Assembly: GCA_035771175.1 (NCBI GenBank)
Contig: CM069596.1
Span: 8,544,001 to 8,608,000, forward strand
DNA from: Paratinospora sagittata
Lineage: Eukaryota > Streptophyta > Magnoliopsida > Ranunculales > Menispermaceae
Length of the DNA stretch: 64,000 nt
Reading direction: 5' to 3'
In this document: positions 25,797 through 38,916 of the stretch, in pieces
Layout: the number at the start of each line of letters is the position of its first letter
Position numbering within the stretch: the first letter of the stretch is position 1
Made by a program: the position numbers and the translations under genes
Notes under the pieces: model-generated
Databases searched by the model: none
What the model saw: the letters and a program-made list of their open reading frames with translations, nothing else
Told to the model about the DNA's origin: nothing

Positions 25797-27888
25797 ATAA
25801 GTAATTTTATATAAACATAGTTTTAATTTCCATTCTAAAAATGGTATTTGATATAAATATTTGTTGAGTTGAATTAATTTCAATGCTAGAACTAGCTAGT
25901 GCCCACATATTATTATCCATCGAGTTAATTTCAAAGATCTTTACCCTTTTAAAATTATATTTTTTTTTTAAAAAAAAACTTTCAAAATGTTCATCAATAA
26001 TCAACTTAGTTTAATATATATTGATTTTCCAATGGAATTTAATTATATTTTTAATTATTTTTCTTTAATGTCAATGAGTCTTTCAACTTAAAAAAGCATA
26101 TACAAATGAAATCTTTTGTTTACCTATTTATTTGTCTTTTTTTGTGGGTAAATTAAAGTAACAAATTAAAAATTAGACAAGTAACAATACCAATTATTAG
26201 ATATTCTTCTTTTAATTAATTTGATAACCTTAGATAGTTTCATCAACCATAAATATTTGCATGCAGCTACCATAACTAAAACTTGCTTAGCAAAATACTT
26301 CTATTGGAGAAAAATCAAAAGAAGATGAGGAGGGAATGAAAAGATCCACCATGACCCGTGAAATAAGTTGTATAATACGATGGTGATGTCCTTATTGATA
26401 AGATTGATAGGACGCAATGAGTAATTTTCATGGTAATTAAGATGGTGGAACTTGTTCACAACTGATTTTTTTACTTTTGATGTTCTTTAATGGTAATTTC
26501 TCTGCAAGAAGTGGATTCTGATCATATGTTCCGTAGTTCTAAGGTTGGTTAAAAGTTCAAGGTAATATATTATTATTATTATTATTAGATTGAACAATAT
26601 TGTTCAATGTTGTAATATGGGACAGATGTAAAATGTTTAGTGAGGTCTTGGGGATAAATAATATAGGGTTTTTAAAGAAAAATGTACAAAGACTGGGATT
26701 AAGGTTTTGTTCTTATAATTAATGATCTTTTTGTAATTAATCTAATAATGAAAAAAAAAATTGTTGAATTATGTGCCATATGGACTTTGGCTTAAATGTC
26801 CAAATTTTGAATTGTGCCTTTTTGTGGTAATTATTATTTTTCCTAATTTCTTTATTAAAACAATTATAGACTATTTCACTAATTGCACCACTAGAGAGGT
26901 TATTGGTTAAAATGAGATGTAATTAATTAAATTACTGATTAAATGATTTGAGTTAATAAATTGTTCGAGTTCACTTGTTTATATCATTTTATTATTATTT
27001 TATCCAACTCAGCTCCTCATGAATGCTGCTGCTATACAGGTATTTGATAATACCTACTTCTATCTAAACTACAGTAGAAAAAAATAATTTACAACTTTTA
27101 AAAGAAACTAGAATGGACCAACTTTTTTCAAAAGTGTTTTTGAAAAAACTCTCCCAAACGGAAGGTGAGTCAAAATTGAATATTTCAAAATATTAAGTTA
27201 TTAGAGAAATGGGTATTTCTACATAAAAATATTGGTCATAACCAAACAATTTTAATTCTAATAGAACAATGATTCCAACAACATGGGCACCATTCAGTTT
27301 CCATGCTATATATTTTAGCATTAGATTAATGTTCAATTGAAAACATTGTAAAGAAAATAATAATGAAAAGCATTCAAAATCCTAATAAAGATTTACAACT
27401 TCAAATTTTAACACTCAAAATGACAGAATAATTGCCACTTAAAAATGAAGAAGGCCATGTACATGGTAGTATGGGGTTGTGTACAGCATAAACCATTATT
27501 TTCATAGTTTCACTCTTACAAAAACCAAAACGAAAGGCTTGTCAACTTTAAAACATTACATCACCCAGCTTTCATTTTCCTTTCCCTTTCCCTCAATTGA
27601 TCTGCAGATGCTTCTCGTCGCAAATCGAACTGAGCCCTAAAACTAAACAATAATCACACATATATATTATGAAGAAGAAGAAGAAGAAGACGAGGAAAAA
27701 TGGTGTTTTTTTTTATTTTTTATCTTTACCCATTTGAACTTGTGTACATATTAGAAGGCAAGACTCTATCGATCATTCGATGATAAAGTTGGACAGTAAG
27801 TAGCAGGTAGACTTGTGTTAGAGGGATAAGGAGAGGTCTGCAGGGAAGAGATTCAGGAAGGCAAAATCAGGACTGAAGATCAAACATT
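24800..27888. other. AT-rich intergenic stretch
   Basis: No gene is recognised. It holds a CT microsatellite, a short TTA run near 26570, a GAA run at 27671-27690, and the 3' untranslated region of the Ycf49-like gene at its right edge. Confidence 0.5.
25755..25791. repeat. (TC)n microsatellite
   Basis: Uninterrupted TC dinucleotides, about 18 units. Confidence 0.95.
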
Positions 27889-30800
27889 TTACGGGTTTTC
27901 TGGTCCTCCCTGGGATGATGATTTGTATATACGAAATGCAGAAATGCACATCGTGAAGTTACCAATAACTGTCAATGCTGCTTGCAGAGCCACCAGTACC
28001 TATAATAGCATAGAGAATTAAGTACCTATTCCACACATCAAAATATGTTTGGGATCTTTGGGTTTAAATGTGGATTGTACTAAATAAAAAAGATGCATAA
28101 GAAAACAATAAAAGAAAAAGAAAGAAAGAAAGAAGCTGCAATACTGATCAAATGGAACAAAAAAAACTCAAAACCATGCCAATCCACTAGTCATAGATTG
28201 TATAAATCAGTTCATTGCAGCAATACAACTACCAATTAATATAAGTCATAAGAGATGCAGCCAGCAAGATTAATTTGGTTGATTTGGAAATAGAGGAGTT
28301 GGTTTCTTTCAATGTCGAATACAACTTAGAAAACAACTGGTGGTTTTCCAATGTGTAATAACACCATGACCTACGCTACTAAACACGACAAAGGACATAG
28401 GATTCACCATCAAGGCATCAACAACATTAAGTTCTTTTTCGTTTTGTTTTTTACTCTGAAGACAAGTTTATATATAGCTAAAACTTAAATTGCAAGTTTG
28501 ATTATGACCAAAACACAACACAAAGCAGGGCAATTAATCTTGATTATGAAAACATCATGAATAATTGTATGTTCTGGGAGAAGACATACGAGTAGAGTAT
28601 GCAGAACCAAGAATGTAAATATGCTTAAAACTGTTTTGAGTTTTAACAACATGTACATGCTAATTATGACAACAACTAAATACAAATTTTCCTTATAACA
28701 AAGAAGGTAAATATGCTTACACTGAGAGACTCGGCGTTATAGAAAAAATGCCATGTGCATGCACAGAATGCTCCACCAAGCAAGGGTACCTGAACTAATC
28801 ATACATATGATGTTAAAAAGGTCTAGAAAATAAACACAAGTCAAATATAAATATAAATATAATGTTGAAAATGCAATGTGCATGCACAACTTCAGCTTTA
28901 GACCAAGCATGAAAGATCTTTTAATTAGAACAAGTAGTGTCAACCATAGGGTAGACTTAAGGATCATTATGAAACACTACTCTTATATGCAACATCACAC
29001 CAGGAAAAAAGATAAGCGATGCAATCTTTTGCAAGCATCTGTTTGAAACTGCTCTGGTTGACCTAAAAGCTATAGCTTCTAAGTAGAGGCTCAAATATGT
29101 ATATCAAGCAAATATAGATATTGACACTTCCCCTCACATGCATGATTATACGTAGACTACATTTATAATAAGAGGAAAGACAAATAATAAATGAGAGAAA
29201 CAAGCAAATGCTTGCGATGAGGTTTGAACACGGGATCTCTAAAATAACAACCATGTTACAAAAAGCTGTGGCTTATTAATAGACGCCAACTATGTATATC
29301 AAGCGAACATAGACATTACATTATATCAAGAATTTCAACATAGATCTTACTCCACGCTTTTCTCTTTGTATGGTGGTATTTTTAAAGACTCCGAGAATAT
29401 TAGGGGAACCCATGTTGGCTTATGAAGTAGAATGAAGGCTCTTAAAGGTTTAGGGGATTTGTTTGTTGAGAGGTTTATATCTTGCTTCAACTCATTCTAT
29501 AATTCAATCTCCCATCTGAAGATTCAGCTAGCCTAGAAGATATCCTGAGCTCTATTTGAGTTTTGATTGCAAAAGATGCTATTCAATTACCAATGCTTAT
29601 GCTCTTAGACTACAATCTATCTTTTCTCAATGAATTACTCATTCATCATCAGAAAAAGAACAATAAACTTGTATTTAGAGGCCAATATCATCAAAAGAAG
29701 AAGAAAAATCAGTAATCTAGGATAACTGTAAACATGCTGTTATATTTGAAATGTACATCAAACTAGATCTTAGATCTTAAAGTCAATGGGACAATAAATC
29801 GGTAACATATGGTTGAACCCTTGGCTCAATGGTTTGATGTATGAAAAAGAAAAAAGAAAAAAAAAAAAAGCAACATACCATCAATAGATATAAGAATTCA
29901 TAGGAGATCCAGACAACATATACATGTAAACACTTAATGAGGAAATTGAATCATTTGAATCATTTTCCCTTGATGAAGTCAAGGGAACATGAGAATAGTC
30001 ATCATATTAATTCTGTTTTTTAACAAGGGAAATTAAGCGATTTAAAACACATTTGAGTACAAATAAAGATGCAAGTCATAAAACTTTCCACCCTGTGAAG
30101 AGATTCAAATAAAAGAAATACGATATCCACCCTCAAAAGCCTACTCCCTATGGAAAGAAAAAGGGAAATTTTATCTCTATAGACTATGGTCTCCATCCTT
30201 AAAGCAAGCATATAAAATGAATAAAACTGAGAAGATATCAAACAATTTGCTGAACTTAAACCTATAGAAAGAGTGAGAATACAAAATTAAATGCCTCAAT
30301 TTTCCAGGAAAAAAAGCAGTTCACGATGTAAAACCTATTGGAAAAATTGCTTTAATGGTGAGAACCATCACCAAGGCCAGGATCATTCATGTTGGATCAC
30401 CAAGGATCTATAATCTTAAACGGAAGCGTACCTGAATCAACCATGATGAAAGTAGAACACAAGCCTTACAGTTGATCTTCCAAATCAACACGTAGTCCCA
30501 AGAGTTGGAGTTTCTCTCTGATGATGGGATGTCAGATAGAATGGAACCCTTACTGTGATTTGGGGACCATAACTGTATATATATAAGTTAACCACCTGTT
30601 AACTTTAATTATTTCTATTTTGGCCCATCATAAATATAGAAATAATAATTTGGTCTCTACAAAAAGTCCACACTTAATTGATGCATTAAAGCCCAAAATA
30701 TCTAAACCTTATTGGATAACTTTAAATGGGCTTAACCTTATACGACAACCTTTAATACACAATTATTAACATATAAGCCCACATGTTGAATTAAATCCAA

Positions 30801-33800
30801 CAATCTCCCACTTGGGTTATATGTGTCCCTTACAATTGTGATTTAAAAATAACCTCATGAGTACTCAAAATTTTGCTATCATTACCTTATGCATCGCAAA
30901 ACAATCCGGTCATCAATCATATCAACATAGGATCAAAGCGGCCTTCGTTACATATAACGTAACTAAACCTATCAATGGTTACGTACATCGGTATAACTGA
31001 ACGACGTGGATCAAGCATGGATGTGTAGCATGGAAATCACATGCAACATGATCTTAGCATGTATATTTTCAACTGGTCCAACCTTATACCTTAGTGAGAT
31101 CAATTTTAAACAAGTTCAGAGACAAAGTAACCAAATGTTGTATAACTGAAAATAACCAAATTATCCATAAACCATATCCGAAAATAACCATAACATATGT
31201 CTATATTTAAAAAAGCAACTAAAACCCAAACTCCCACTGAAACTAGATATCCTGAAGAGATACAACACCCATATGAGCGATGTGCTCATGAAAGACCTTT
31301 GGTGGTAATCCCTTAGTGAGCGGATCCGCAACCATGGAGTTTGTGCCGATGTGCTCTATAGACATTTGTCCACTCTGAACTCTTTCTTTAACAACTAGGA
31401 ACTTGATGTCTATATGCTTCAACTTCGTCGAGCTCCTGTTGTTGTTGGAATACCAAACTGCTGAATTATTACAAAATAACTTAAGTGGTCTTTCTATGCC
31501 ATTCACAATGCGCAGCCTAGTGACAAAGTTCCACAGCCATATTCCGGGGTTGGATGCCTCATAACATGCTATAAACTCCACTGCCATGGTAGAAGAAGCT
31601 ATGAGTGTCTGCTTAGCACTCTTCCAGGAAATAGCTCCTCCAACAAGCAGGTAGATATAGCGCGATGTGGGTCTCTTACTATTTTGGCATCTAGCGAAAT
31701 TGAAATCAGAATAACCGCCGATCTCTAACGGATATGATCTCCTGTATGTGAGCATGTATTCTTTTGTTCTCTGTAAATACCGCATGACCCGTTTGGCTGC
31801 TTTCCAATGATCCATTCCTGGATTACTTAAATATCTCCCTAGCATCCCAACAATGTACGCAATATCCAGACACGTACAAACCTGAGCATACATTAGACTC
31901 CCTACAGCTGAAGCATAAGGAATCTTCTGCATTTCTTTAATTTCAAAGCCATTCTTGGGGCATTGACATAAACTGAACTTATCTCCCTTAGCCACAGGGG
32001 TGTCACCTGGTTTGCAATCCTGCATGTCAAATCTCTTAAGAACCTTTTCGATATAGCTCTTTTGTGATAATCCAAGAATACCCCGAGAGTGATCCCGGTG
32101 TATTTGTATCCCCAATACAAAAAAGGCGTCACCAAGATCTTTCATCTCAAATATCTTTGATAAAAATTTATTGGTTTCGTGCAATAAGCCTATATCATTG
32201 CTGGCAAGCAATATGTCATCGACATATAAAACCAAAAAAATGTGCTTACTCCCACTAAACTTGTGGTATATACAATCATCCACAACATTCATCTCAAAAC
32301 CAAACGAGATGATAACTTGGTGAAATTTGTAATACCATTGACGAGACGCCTGCTTAAGTCCATAGATGGATTTCTTTAATTTGCAAACCATTTGCTTTGC
32401 ATCGCCCGATACAAAGTTTTTTGGTTGCACCATATAAATTGTCTTATCAATGTCACCATTGAGAAACGCAGTCTTAACATCCATCTGATGTAACTCAAGA
32501 TTAAAATGCACCACCAAAGCCATTATGGTCCTGAAAGAGTCTTTCGATGAAACTGGAGAGAGAGTATATTTATAATCGATGCCTTCTTTCTGTGTGAAGC
32601 CCTTAGCGACAAGACGTGCCTTGTACCTCTCCACATCTCCCTTTGAATCCCTCTTGGTCTTAAATATCCATTTGTAACCAATGGGTTTCACACCTTCGGT
32701 CAATGGGACAAGTTCTCATACGTTGTTGTCCTTCATGGACTTGATCTCTTCATTCCTGGCATCAATCCACTTTTGAGATTTAGAACTTTCCATGGCTTGA
32801 CAAAATTTGATTGGATCATCTTCCACCATTCAAATGTCAACCTCATGTTCTTGGAGAAATACGATGTAATCGTCTGAAAGCGCGCTTCTCCTCTTTCGAG
32901 TGGATCTCCTTAATGGCATTGGTTCTTGAGGTTGTAGAGTTTGTTTTTCTAGAACAACTTCTTGAACTTGAACGAGAGGATCAATGACATTGTCTTGATC
33001 TGGAGTTGCTTCTTGAACAATGTCAAGAATAGAAGCCTGATCCCAATCATTGTCAATAGCAATTGGAGGAATATCAACATGTTCCTCTTCAAAGACAATG
33101 TCCTTAACCCTGTCTCCCCCCGCAAACTCAACATCCTCAAAGAACTGGGCATTTTCTATCTCGAAAATTGACTTAGTTGTGGGATCATAAAACTTGTAAC
33201 CCTTCGATCGCTTAGAATATCCAACAAAATAACAACTTATCGTCTTTGAGTCCAGTTTCTTTTCATTTTGCCTATAAGGTCATGCCTCAGCTGGACATCC
33301 CCAAATGTGTAAGTGCTTCAAACTAGGCTTCTTGCCCGTCCAAAGCTCATAAGGGGTCTTAGCAGTTGCTTTAGTTGGAACTCTGTTGAGCATATATGTT
33401 GCAATCTTTAAAGCTTCCCCCCAGAGTGATTCTGGCAAGGTAAAATGACTGAGCATACTCCTCACCATGTCCTTAAGCGTTCTATTTCGTCTTTCAGCAA
33501 CACCATTCATGCTAGGCGAACCTGGCATGGTGTACTGTGGGACGATACCACATTTCTCTAGGAATTTAGCAAACGGTCCTGGACGTTGTTCACCTGATCC
33601 GTCATATATGCCGTAGTACTCACCACCACTGTCAAACCTGACACTTTTAATCCTTTTGCTGAGTTGGTTCTCAACTTCAGCCATATAATTTTTGAACACG
33701 TCCAATGACCGTGATTTCTCATGGATGAGATAAAGGTAGCCATGTCGCGAAAAATTGTCTATGAACGTTATAAAATATTGTTGACCATTCCAAGAAGCCG

Positions 33801-36152
33801 TAAGGAACGGCCCACAAATATCTGTGTATAAGTTTTAAGACGTCTAAAGTCTTGTTGGCACCTAATCTCCTAATGTTTGTTTGTTTGCCCTTTATGCAAT
33901 TAACACACACATCGAAATCTGCAAAGTCAAGGGGATCAAGAATCCCGTCGGACACAAGTCTCTCAATTCTCCTTTTGGAGATGTGACCTAATCTCTTGTG
34001 CCACAACGAAGAATAATTCTCATTGGTTAATTTGCGTTTTACACCTTGCGTACTTTATGCAAGGATTTATTAAAAGAGGCAATTGTGTCAAGCAAATATA
34101 GATTATCGTAACCTAATAAAGAACCGATACCAACCAATTTTGAATCTTGAAAAAGACTAAATATTCTATTTCCAAATGAACAACAATATCCAAACTTGTC
34201 CAAAGTAGAAATAGAAATCAAATTCCGGCTAAATGACGGTACAGCGAAAGTCTCATTCAAATCCAAATAAGATCCAGTTCTTAACAATAATCTAAAAGTT
34301 CCTATTGCCTCGACTTTCACCGACTTGCCGTCGCCAACATAGATGTATCTTTCACCATCCTTGGTTTTTCGGCAACCCTGCATAGACACACTGATGTGAG
34401 TTGTTGCATTAGAATCTAACCACCACGTGTGTCCAGGTACCGAAGTCAAATTAACGTCAGAACAAACCAAATTAAGAAGCATACCTTTCTTTGCACGCCA
34501 TGCGTGATAGTTGGTACATTGCTTCTTCTTATGCGCTACACCTCCACAAAAGAAACAACTATCTTCCTTTTGTTCCTTATGTTGTTTCTTTTGCGGTACC
34601 GCACCCGCAACATCCTTACTCTTCTTTCTTTTCTTATTCTTCTTGTCCTTCGAGGTAGTGGCTAAGTGAGCGCTTTCTGCCTTCTCATGCTTCAACCTTT
34701 CCTCTTCTTAGACACAGTGTGAGATGAGCTCATTAAGGGACCAGGAGTCTTTTTGACAATTATAGCTCACCTTAAATTGATTGAATTGTGCCGGAAGAGA
34801 TATCAAAACTAAGTGCACTAGCAAGTCCTCGGATAACTCCAACTTGAGTGCCTTAAGTTTTGAAGCAAGATGAGACATTTCCATAATGTACTCCCTGATG
34901 TTTCCTTTCCCTTTGTACCTCATTGAGACAAGGTTTGCCAAAAGTGTACTAGTTTCAGCCTTTCCATTTTTGGCAAACGTCTTCTCAAGATCTACAAGGA
35001 AACCCTTAGTCGTATCAACCTTATCGGATATAGTGCCCCGAAAAGCTTCTGGAATGGCACGCTTCATGACCATCAGACTTATGTGGTTCGATCGTTCCCA
35101 CTTTTCCATCTCCCTCTTGTCACCAGAGGTACTCTTATCAGTGAGAGCAGCAGGTTGATTGACTCTTAAAGCAAAGGTCTATGTCTCCAAGAACAATCAA
35201 GATGTTCTCTTTCCATGATTTGAAGTTGGTGTCATTAAGCATAGGAATAGAATTTATGCTAGCAGAGATATTTGCAGCAGAACCAGTAATTGAATAGAAA
35301 ACAAAACAAACAAAACAACATAACTCACATAAGTATTGTATTATGCAAATAATAATTTCAAATAATGGTAGGGCCCATCACAAGATACCGAATACAACAT
35401 CAATATTTAGTCTTTGGACAGAAATATTAATTTGTAAGTGGTACTCCTGATGTAGTAATCAAACACTGACAATAAGACATGTCAAATAATAAACCTTTCT
35501 TTGGACCAATTTAGTACTTGCATGGTACACCACATAATCGCCACATGTTTATCACCACGGATGCATATGCAATTCGGGCCAAATATTGACCTTCCTTTGG
35601 GCCGATCAATATCCGCATGAATTACATACACACAAATACTTCTTAATATTCTAAGTTGAATTAATTTCCACAAGAGAGGTTGCTTTGGCAACATGTTGCT
35701 TCAATTAACCCACTTTCGAATATTATAGGTCTCAAAAGAGACTATTGTACCAATATTAGAAATTGAAATCACCAATTTTGCATAATAATATCCCATGAAT
35801 TTTCAAGAACATGAAAAAGCAAATAGTTCCAATAAGGCACTTAACTTTAAATCACAATCTCAATTATTATTTTATTACAAATAATGGCAAGGACTTTAAC
35901 TTTAGACCAGAATTCAATCACGGTCTCAATTATTGTTTTAACAAAATATATATATTGAAAACTAAAAGATGAGAACCACTTGTCACATCAACTTTATATA
36001 TATATATATATATATATTTAAAATTAAAGGTGGGAACCACTTTAATTATTTTATTTCCTAAATGCGCTGCAACGCCCAAAATTGGCGCTGCAGTGCCTTC
36101 CATATATATATAAAGTTGACGTGACAAGTGATTGTCATTTTTTAGTTTTAAA

Positions 36153-36184
<32 letters not shown>

Positions 36185-38085
36185 ATGCAACCCGTGTGGC
36201 GCTACAACCCAATCTTGCTATGCTGCAATAATGAAAAACAGCGTTGCACCGCCCTCATACTGCCCAAATCGATGAAACTTAAGGATCGCATTGCAGCATC
36301 GCGACGATTCATGGCAGTTTCCTGACCGAGATTTGCAGTTTCCTTATGCCCTTAATCCTTGAACAAAATTTTTGTTTTTATCCGGATTCATCAAAATCAA
36401 AACATGGAAAATAATTTTGAATCTGAAATCATGGAAGAGAATCACAAGAAGAACACCCAAATTTGTTTTCAAATTTAACAACAACCAAAACAAGAATTAT
36501 TAAATCTGAAAACACATATATCATCACAAGAATCAAAATAAAACTTCGATTCTTAATAATTCAACACAAAGAGGCTCTGATACCACTTGTTGGAAAAATT
36601 GCTTTAATTGTGAGAACCATCACCAGGGCCAGAATCATTCATGTTGGATCACCACAGATCTATAATCTTAAACGGAAGCGTACCTAAATCAACCATGATG
36701 AAAGTAGAATACAAGCCTTGCGGTTGATCTTCCAAATCAACACATAGTCCCAAGAGTTGGAGTTTCTCTCTGATGATGGGATGTCAGATAGAATGGAACC
36801 CTTAGTGTGATTTGAGGACCATAACCGTATATATTTATAAGTTAACCACCTGTTAACTTTAATTATTTCTATTTTGGCCAATTATAAATATAGAAATAAT
36901 AATTTGGTTTCTACACATAAAAAGTTCACATTAATTGATGCATTAAAGCCCAAAATACCTAAATCTTATTAGATTACTTTAAATGAGTTTAACCTTATAG
37001 GACAGCCTTTAATACACAATTATTAACATATAAGCCCACATGTTGAATTAAATCCAACAAAACCATGTCAGAGAGAATACAGATTGCACTTGTATGATTG
37101 CGTTTTCTATTCTAGCATTGTTAAATGCATCAAACACCAAGACAAACAACATCTCAATCATTCATTATCAAAAAGTGTATATTAATATTGAATAAAAAAA
37201 AAAGTTTATATTAATGAATCCATTGAATGCCCAAGGACGGTCCTCCTTAGATTAATCAACAAGAATAACCAACCATTCAGCATCTAGCAAGTCCTATACA
37301 AGATTGCTTGGCAAGATCGGTCTTCAATTCTACCCATCTCAACAAAGCACCAAATATCACAAATTCAAGTACATAAACCACAAAACAATAAAAGAAAGAA
37401 ACAGAGGAAACCATGGAATATAAGGGCCCAAAAAAAATGAGGATTTCTAAGGAACAAATGGGAGGTCCAACAAGCTAACTTACCATACCCCAAGAAAGGC
37501 CCTTCCAAGATTCATACCCAGATTTCTCCCCATATTGCCAAACCAAAACCATTGCTGTAATCCTATTCAAGAAACAATCATCTTTTTACCACCAAACCAA
37601 AACAACAAAAGTTGTAAAAGAAAAAAAAAATGCTAATGCTAATGCTAACCCAGAGTTTTTAATTGCTCATACCATTCAACAACACTGGAGACATGAATAG
37701 CCCAGGTAGGAAGAGAGAGAGCATTTTGGGGCTCATTGAATTGAAAAGAAGAATCACCCAACAAGGGTACTTCAACAGCAGAAGCAGCCAAGCCTCCAAT
37801 AACTTGGGTTGAAACAATTAAGCCTATGGTTAAACCTGCACCCTTAAAAAACGAAACTGCTGTGGAGTTGTGGTGAAGAGAATTTCTGATGAAATGCTTT
37901 GGCCTTTGGCTTTCAAGAGGATTTAACAATGGTGGGATTTGAAGTGCAATGGGGATTGATTGAGAGAAAAAGAAGGGTTGTGGAGAGAGATTTGGTTGAG
38001 TTGATTTAAGACAAGAAAAGGGTCTTGAAATTAGAGCAGAAGAAATGGTGGTGGGGGAGTAAGGAGGTTGTACTAGAATAGCCAT
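27889..38085 (-). CDS. Ycf49-like plastid membrane protein (DUF2499)
   Basis: Four minus-strand exons join in frame to 223 residues: 37673-38085, 37484-37562, 28721-28789 and 27889-27999. The chosen start, MAILVQPP, opens a Ser/Pro/Leu-rich stretch of about 100 residues with the look of a chloroplast transit peptide. An in-frame ATG 14 codons upstream is less likely. The mature part carries the conserved DUF2499 core: [57 protein letters not shown] and [14 protein letters not shown], with three or four hydrophobic segments. Homologues are known from cyanobacteria (Ycf49); the molecular function is not established. All donors and acceptors are GT-AG. Intron 2 (28790-37483) is 8.7 kb because a copia element sits in it. 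The coding sequence itself is undamaged. Confidence 0.9.
30336..30802 (-). repeat. 3' LTR of the intronic copia element
   Basis: 467 bp, preceded on the minus strand by the polypurine tract CCCAAGTGGGAGAT. Confidence 0.95.
31243..35109 (-). pseudogene. Broken copia gag-pol polyprotein
   Basis: Minus-strand frames cover the whole copia order but are interrupted. Gag (35109-34708) ends at a TAA after LNELISHCV, where homologues continue EEERLKHEK. The zinc knuckle [14 protein letters not shown] and the protease region follow at 34695-34039. Integrase (34006-33280) has MWHKRLGH, a frameshift near 33840, then [10 protein letters not shown] and [10 protein letters not shown]. After further stops (near 33279 and 32717), RT/RNase H is open from 32703 to 31243 ([26 protein letters not shown]). 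At least four disabling changes make it non-autonomous. Confidence 0.9.
35941..36177. repeat. Foldback structure in the leader of the intronic copia element
   Basis: Arms of about 60 bp are inverted copies: 'gagaaccacttgtcacatca' followed by 'actttatatata' on the left, and 'tatatataaagttgacgtga' followed by 'caagtgattgtc' on the right. The loop holds GC-rich 'gcgctgcaacgcccaa' and 'ttggcgctgcag'. It looks like a small MITE nested in the retrotransposon leader, or a local inverted duplication. Confidence 0.65.
36588..37059 (-). repeat. 5' LTR of the intronic copia element
   Basis: 472 bp, followed on the minus strand by AG and then TGGTATCAGAGC, the tRNA-iMet primer site. Confidence 0.95.
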
Positions 38086-38916
38086 GACTTGTGCGTGAAA
38101 ATGGCGAAGTTGCATTTGCAAGAGCATCTCACAAAAGGGTAATTGCTAATCAAACGATTCAACCTGGAAATACCGCAGATATTGCAAAATCAAAGCTTCG
38201 GTGCTTCTTATTGGTAAGAAAACGTTAGGCTGTACCATGAAACTTTAAAAGATGTTATGGATAAGGAAATGAGATGGCTGGCACTGGTAAGTTTACAATT
38301 ACAAGTATTTTCATGGTAATGCGTGGTTTGAGGCTAAAGAGTGTTTTTAAAGCATTTTTCTTAAACATTTTAACTGTTATTTATAGGTCTCTGTATTGGA
38401 GTTAAAATAAAAAGAAGTTGTTATTGTCTATTTTAATTTTATGTAGTTTATCTCTATGTATAGTAGAAAAATAAATTTGTAAATTATATAATGTTTAAAA
38501 CCTTATAAAATGAGCTTTTTTTTCTTACTTATTTTTGTTATCTCAAAGTATTTAAAAATATATAAAAAAAATTTAAAAATTAATCAAAGTATAACATCGG
38601 GACAAAAGCAGACTATCAAATTTTTTAAAGTAAACGAGTGCAAATACGGAAATATTGTCCGTTTAAAAGCAAGTCAAGTACGAACATATATAAAATATTG
38701 TCCTTACTCATTTGTAACTGAACGCAATTTTTCGTCACCCTTAGCCCGGAGCCAAAGTAATCTATTCATGCAAACAACTTCATAAAATTCGTGAAATGTT
38801 TTTCTATTATCAAATAAGATAGTAAAGTAGTTAGAGCTCGTATTCATGATTAATAAGAACATGAGTTCGAGTCTTATTGTTAATTGCAGTTTATATGACC
38901 TTTGCCGGATAAGAAA
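38086..38916. other. 5' flank of the Ycf49-like gene
   Basis: Promoter and upstream spacer; no TATA box stands out. A tRNA-like segment ('agttagagctcgtattcatg' then 'gagttcgagtctta') at about 38830-38880 may be an old SINE; this is weak. Confidence 0.4.

Larger units (their letters stand above)
30336..37059 (-). mobile_element. Decayed Ty1/copia retrotransposon in an intron
   Basis: The element is 6724 bp, with LTRs at 30336-30802 and 36588-37059 (TGTTGGAAAAATTG...AAATCCAACA). The left copy has lost the terminal G (TATTGG). The target duplication AAACC is exact at 30331-30335 and 37060-37064. A primer site (TGGTATCAGAGC, minus, 36574-36585) and a polypurine tract (CCCAAGTGGGAGAT, minus, 30803-30816) flank the internal region. 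In the first 250 bp the LTRs differ by roughly 5%, much more than in the other copia element. It lies in intron 2 of the Ycf49-like gene in the same transcriptional sense. Confidence 0.95.
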
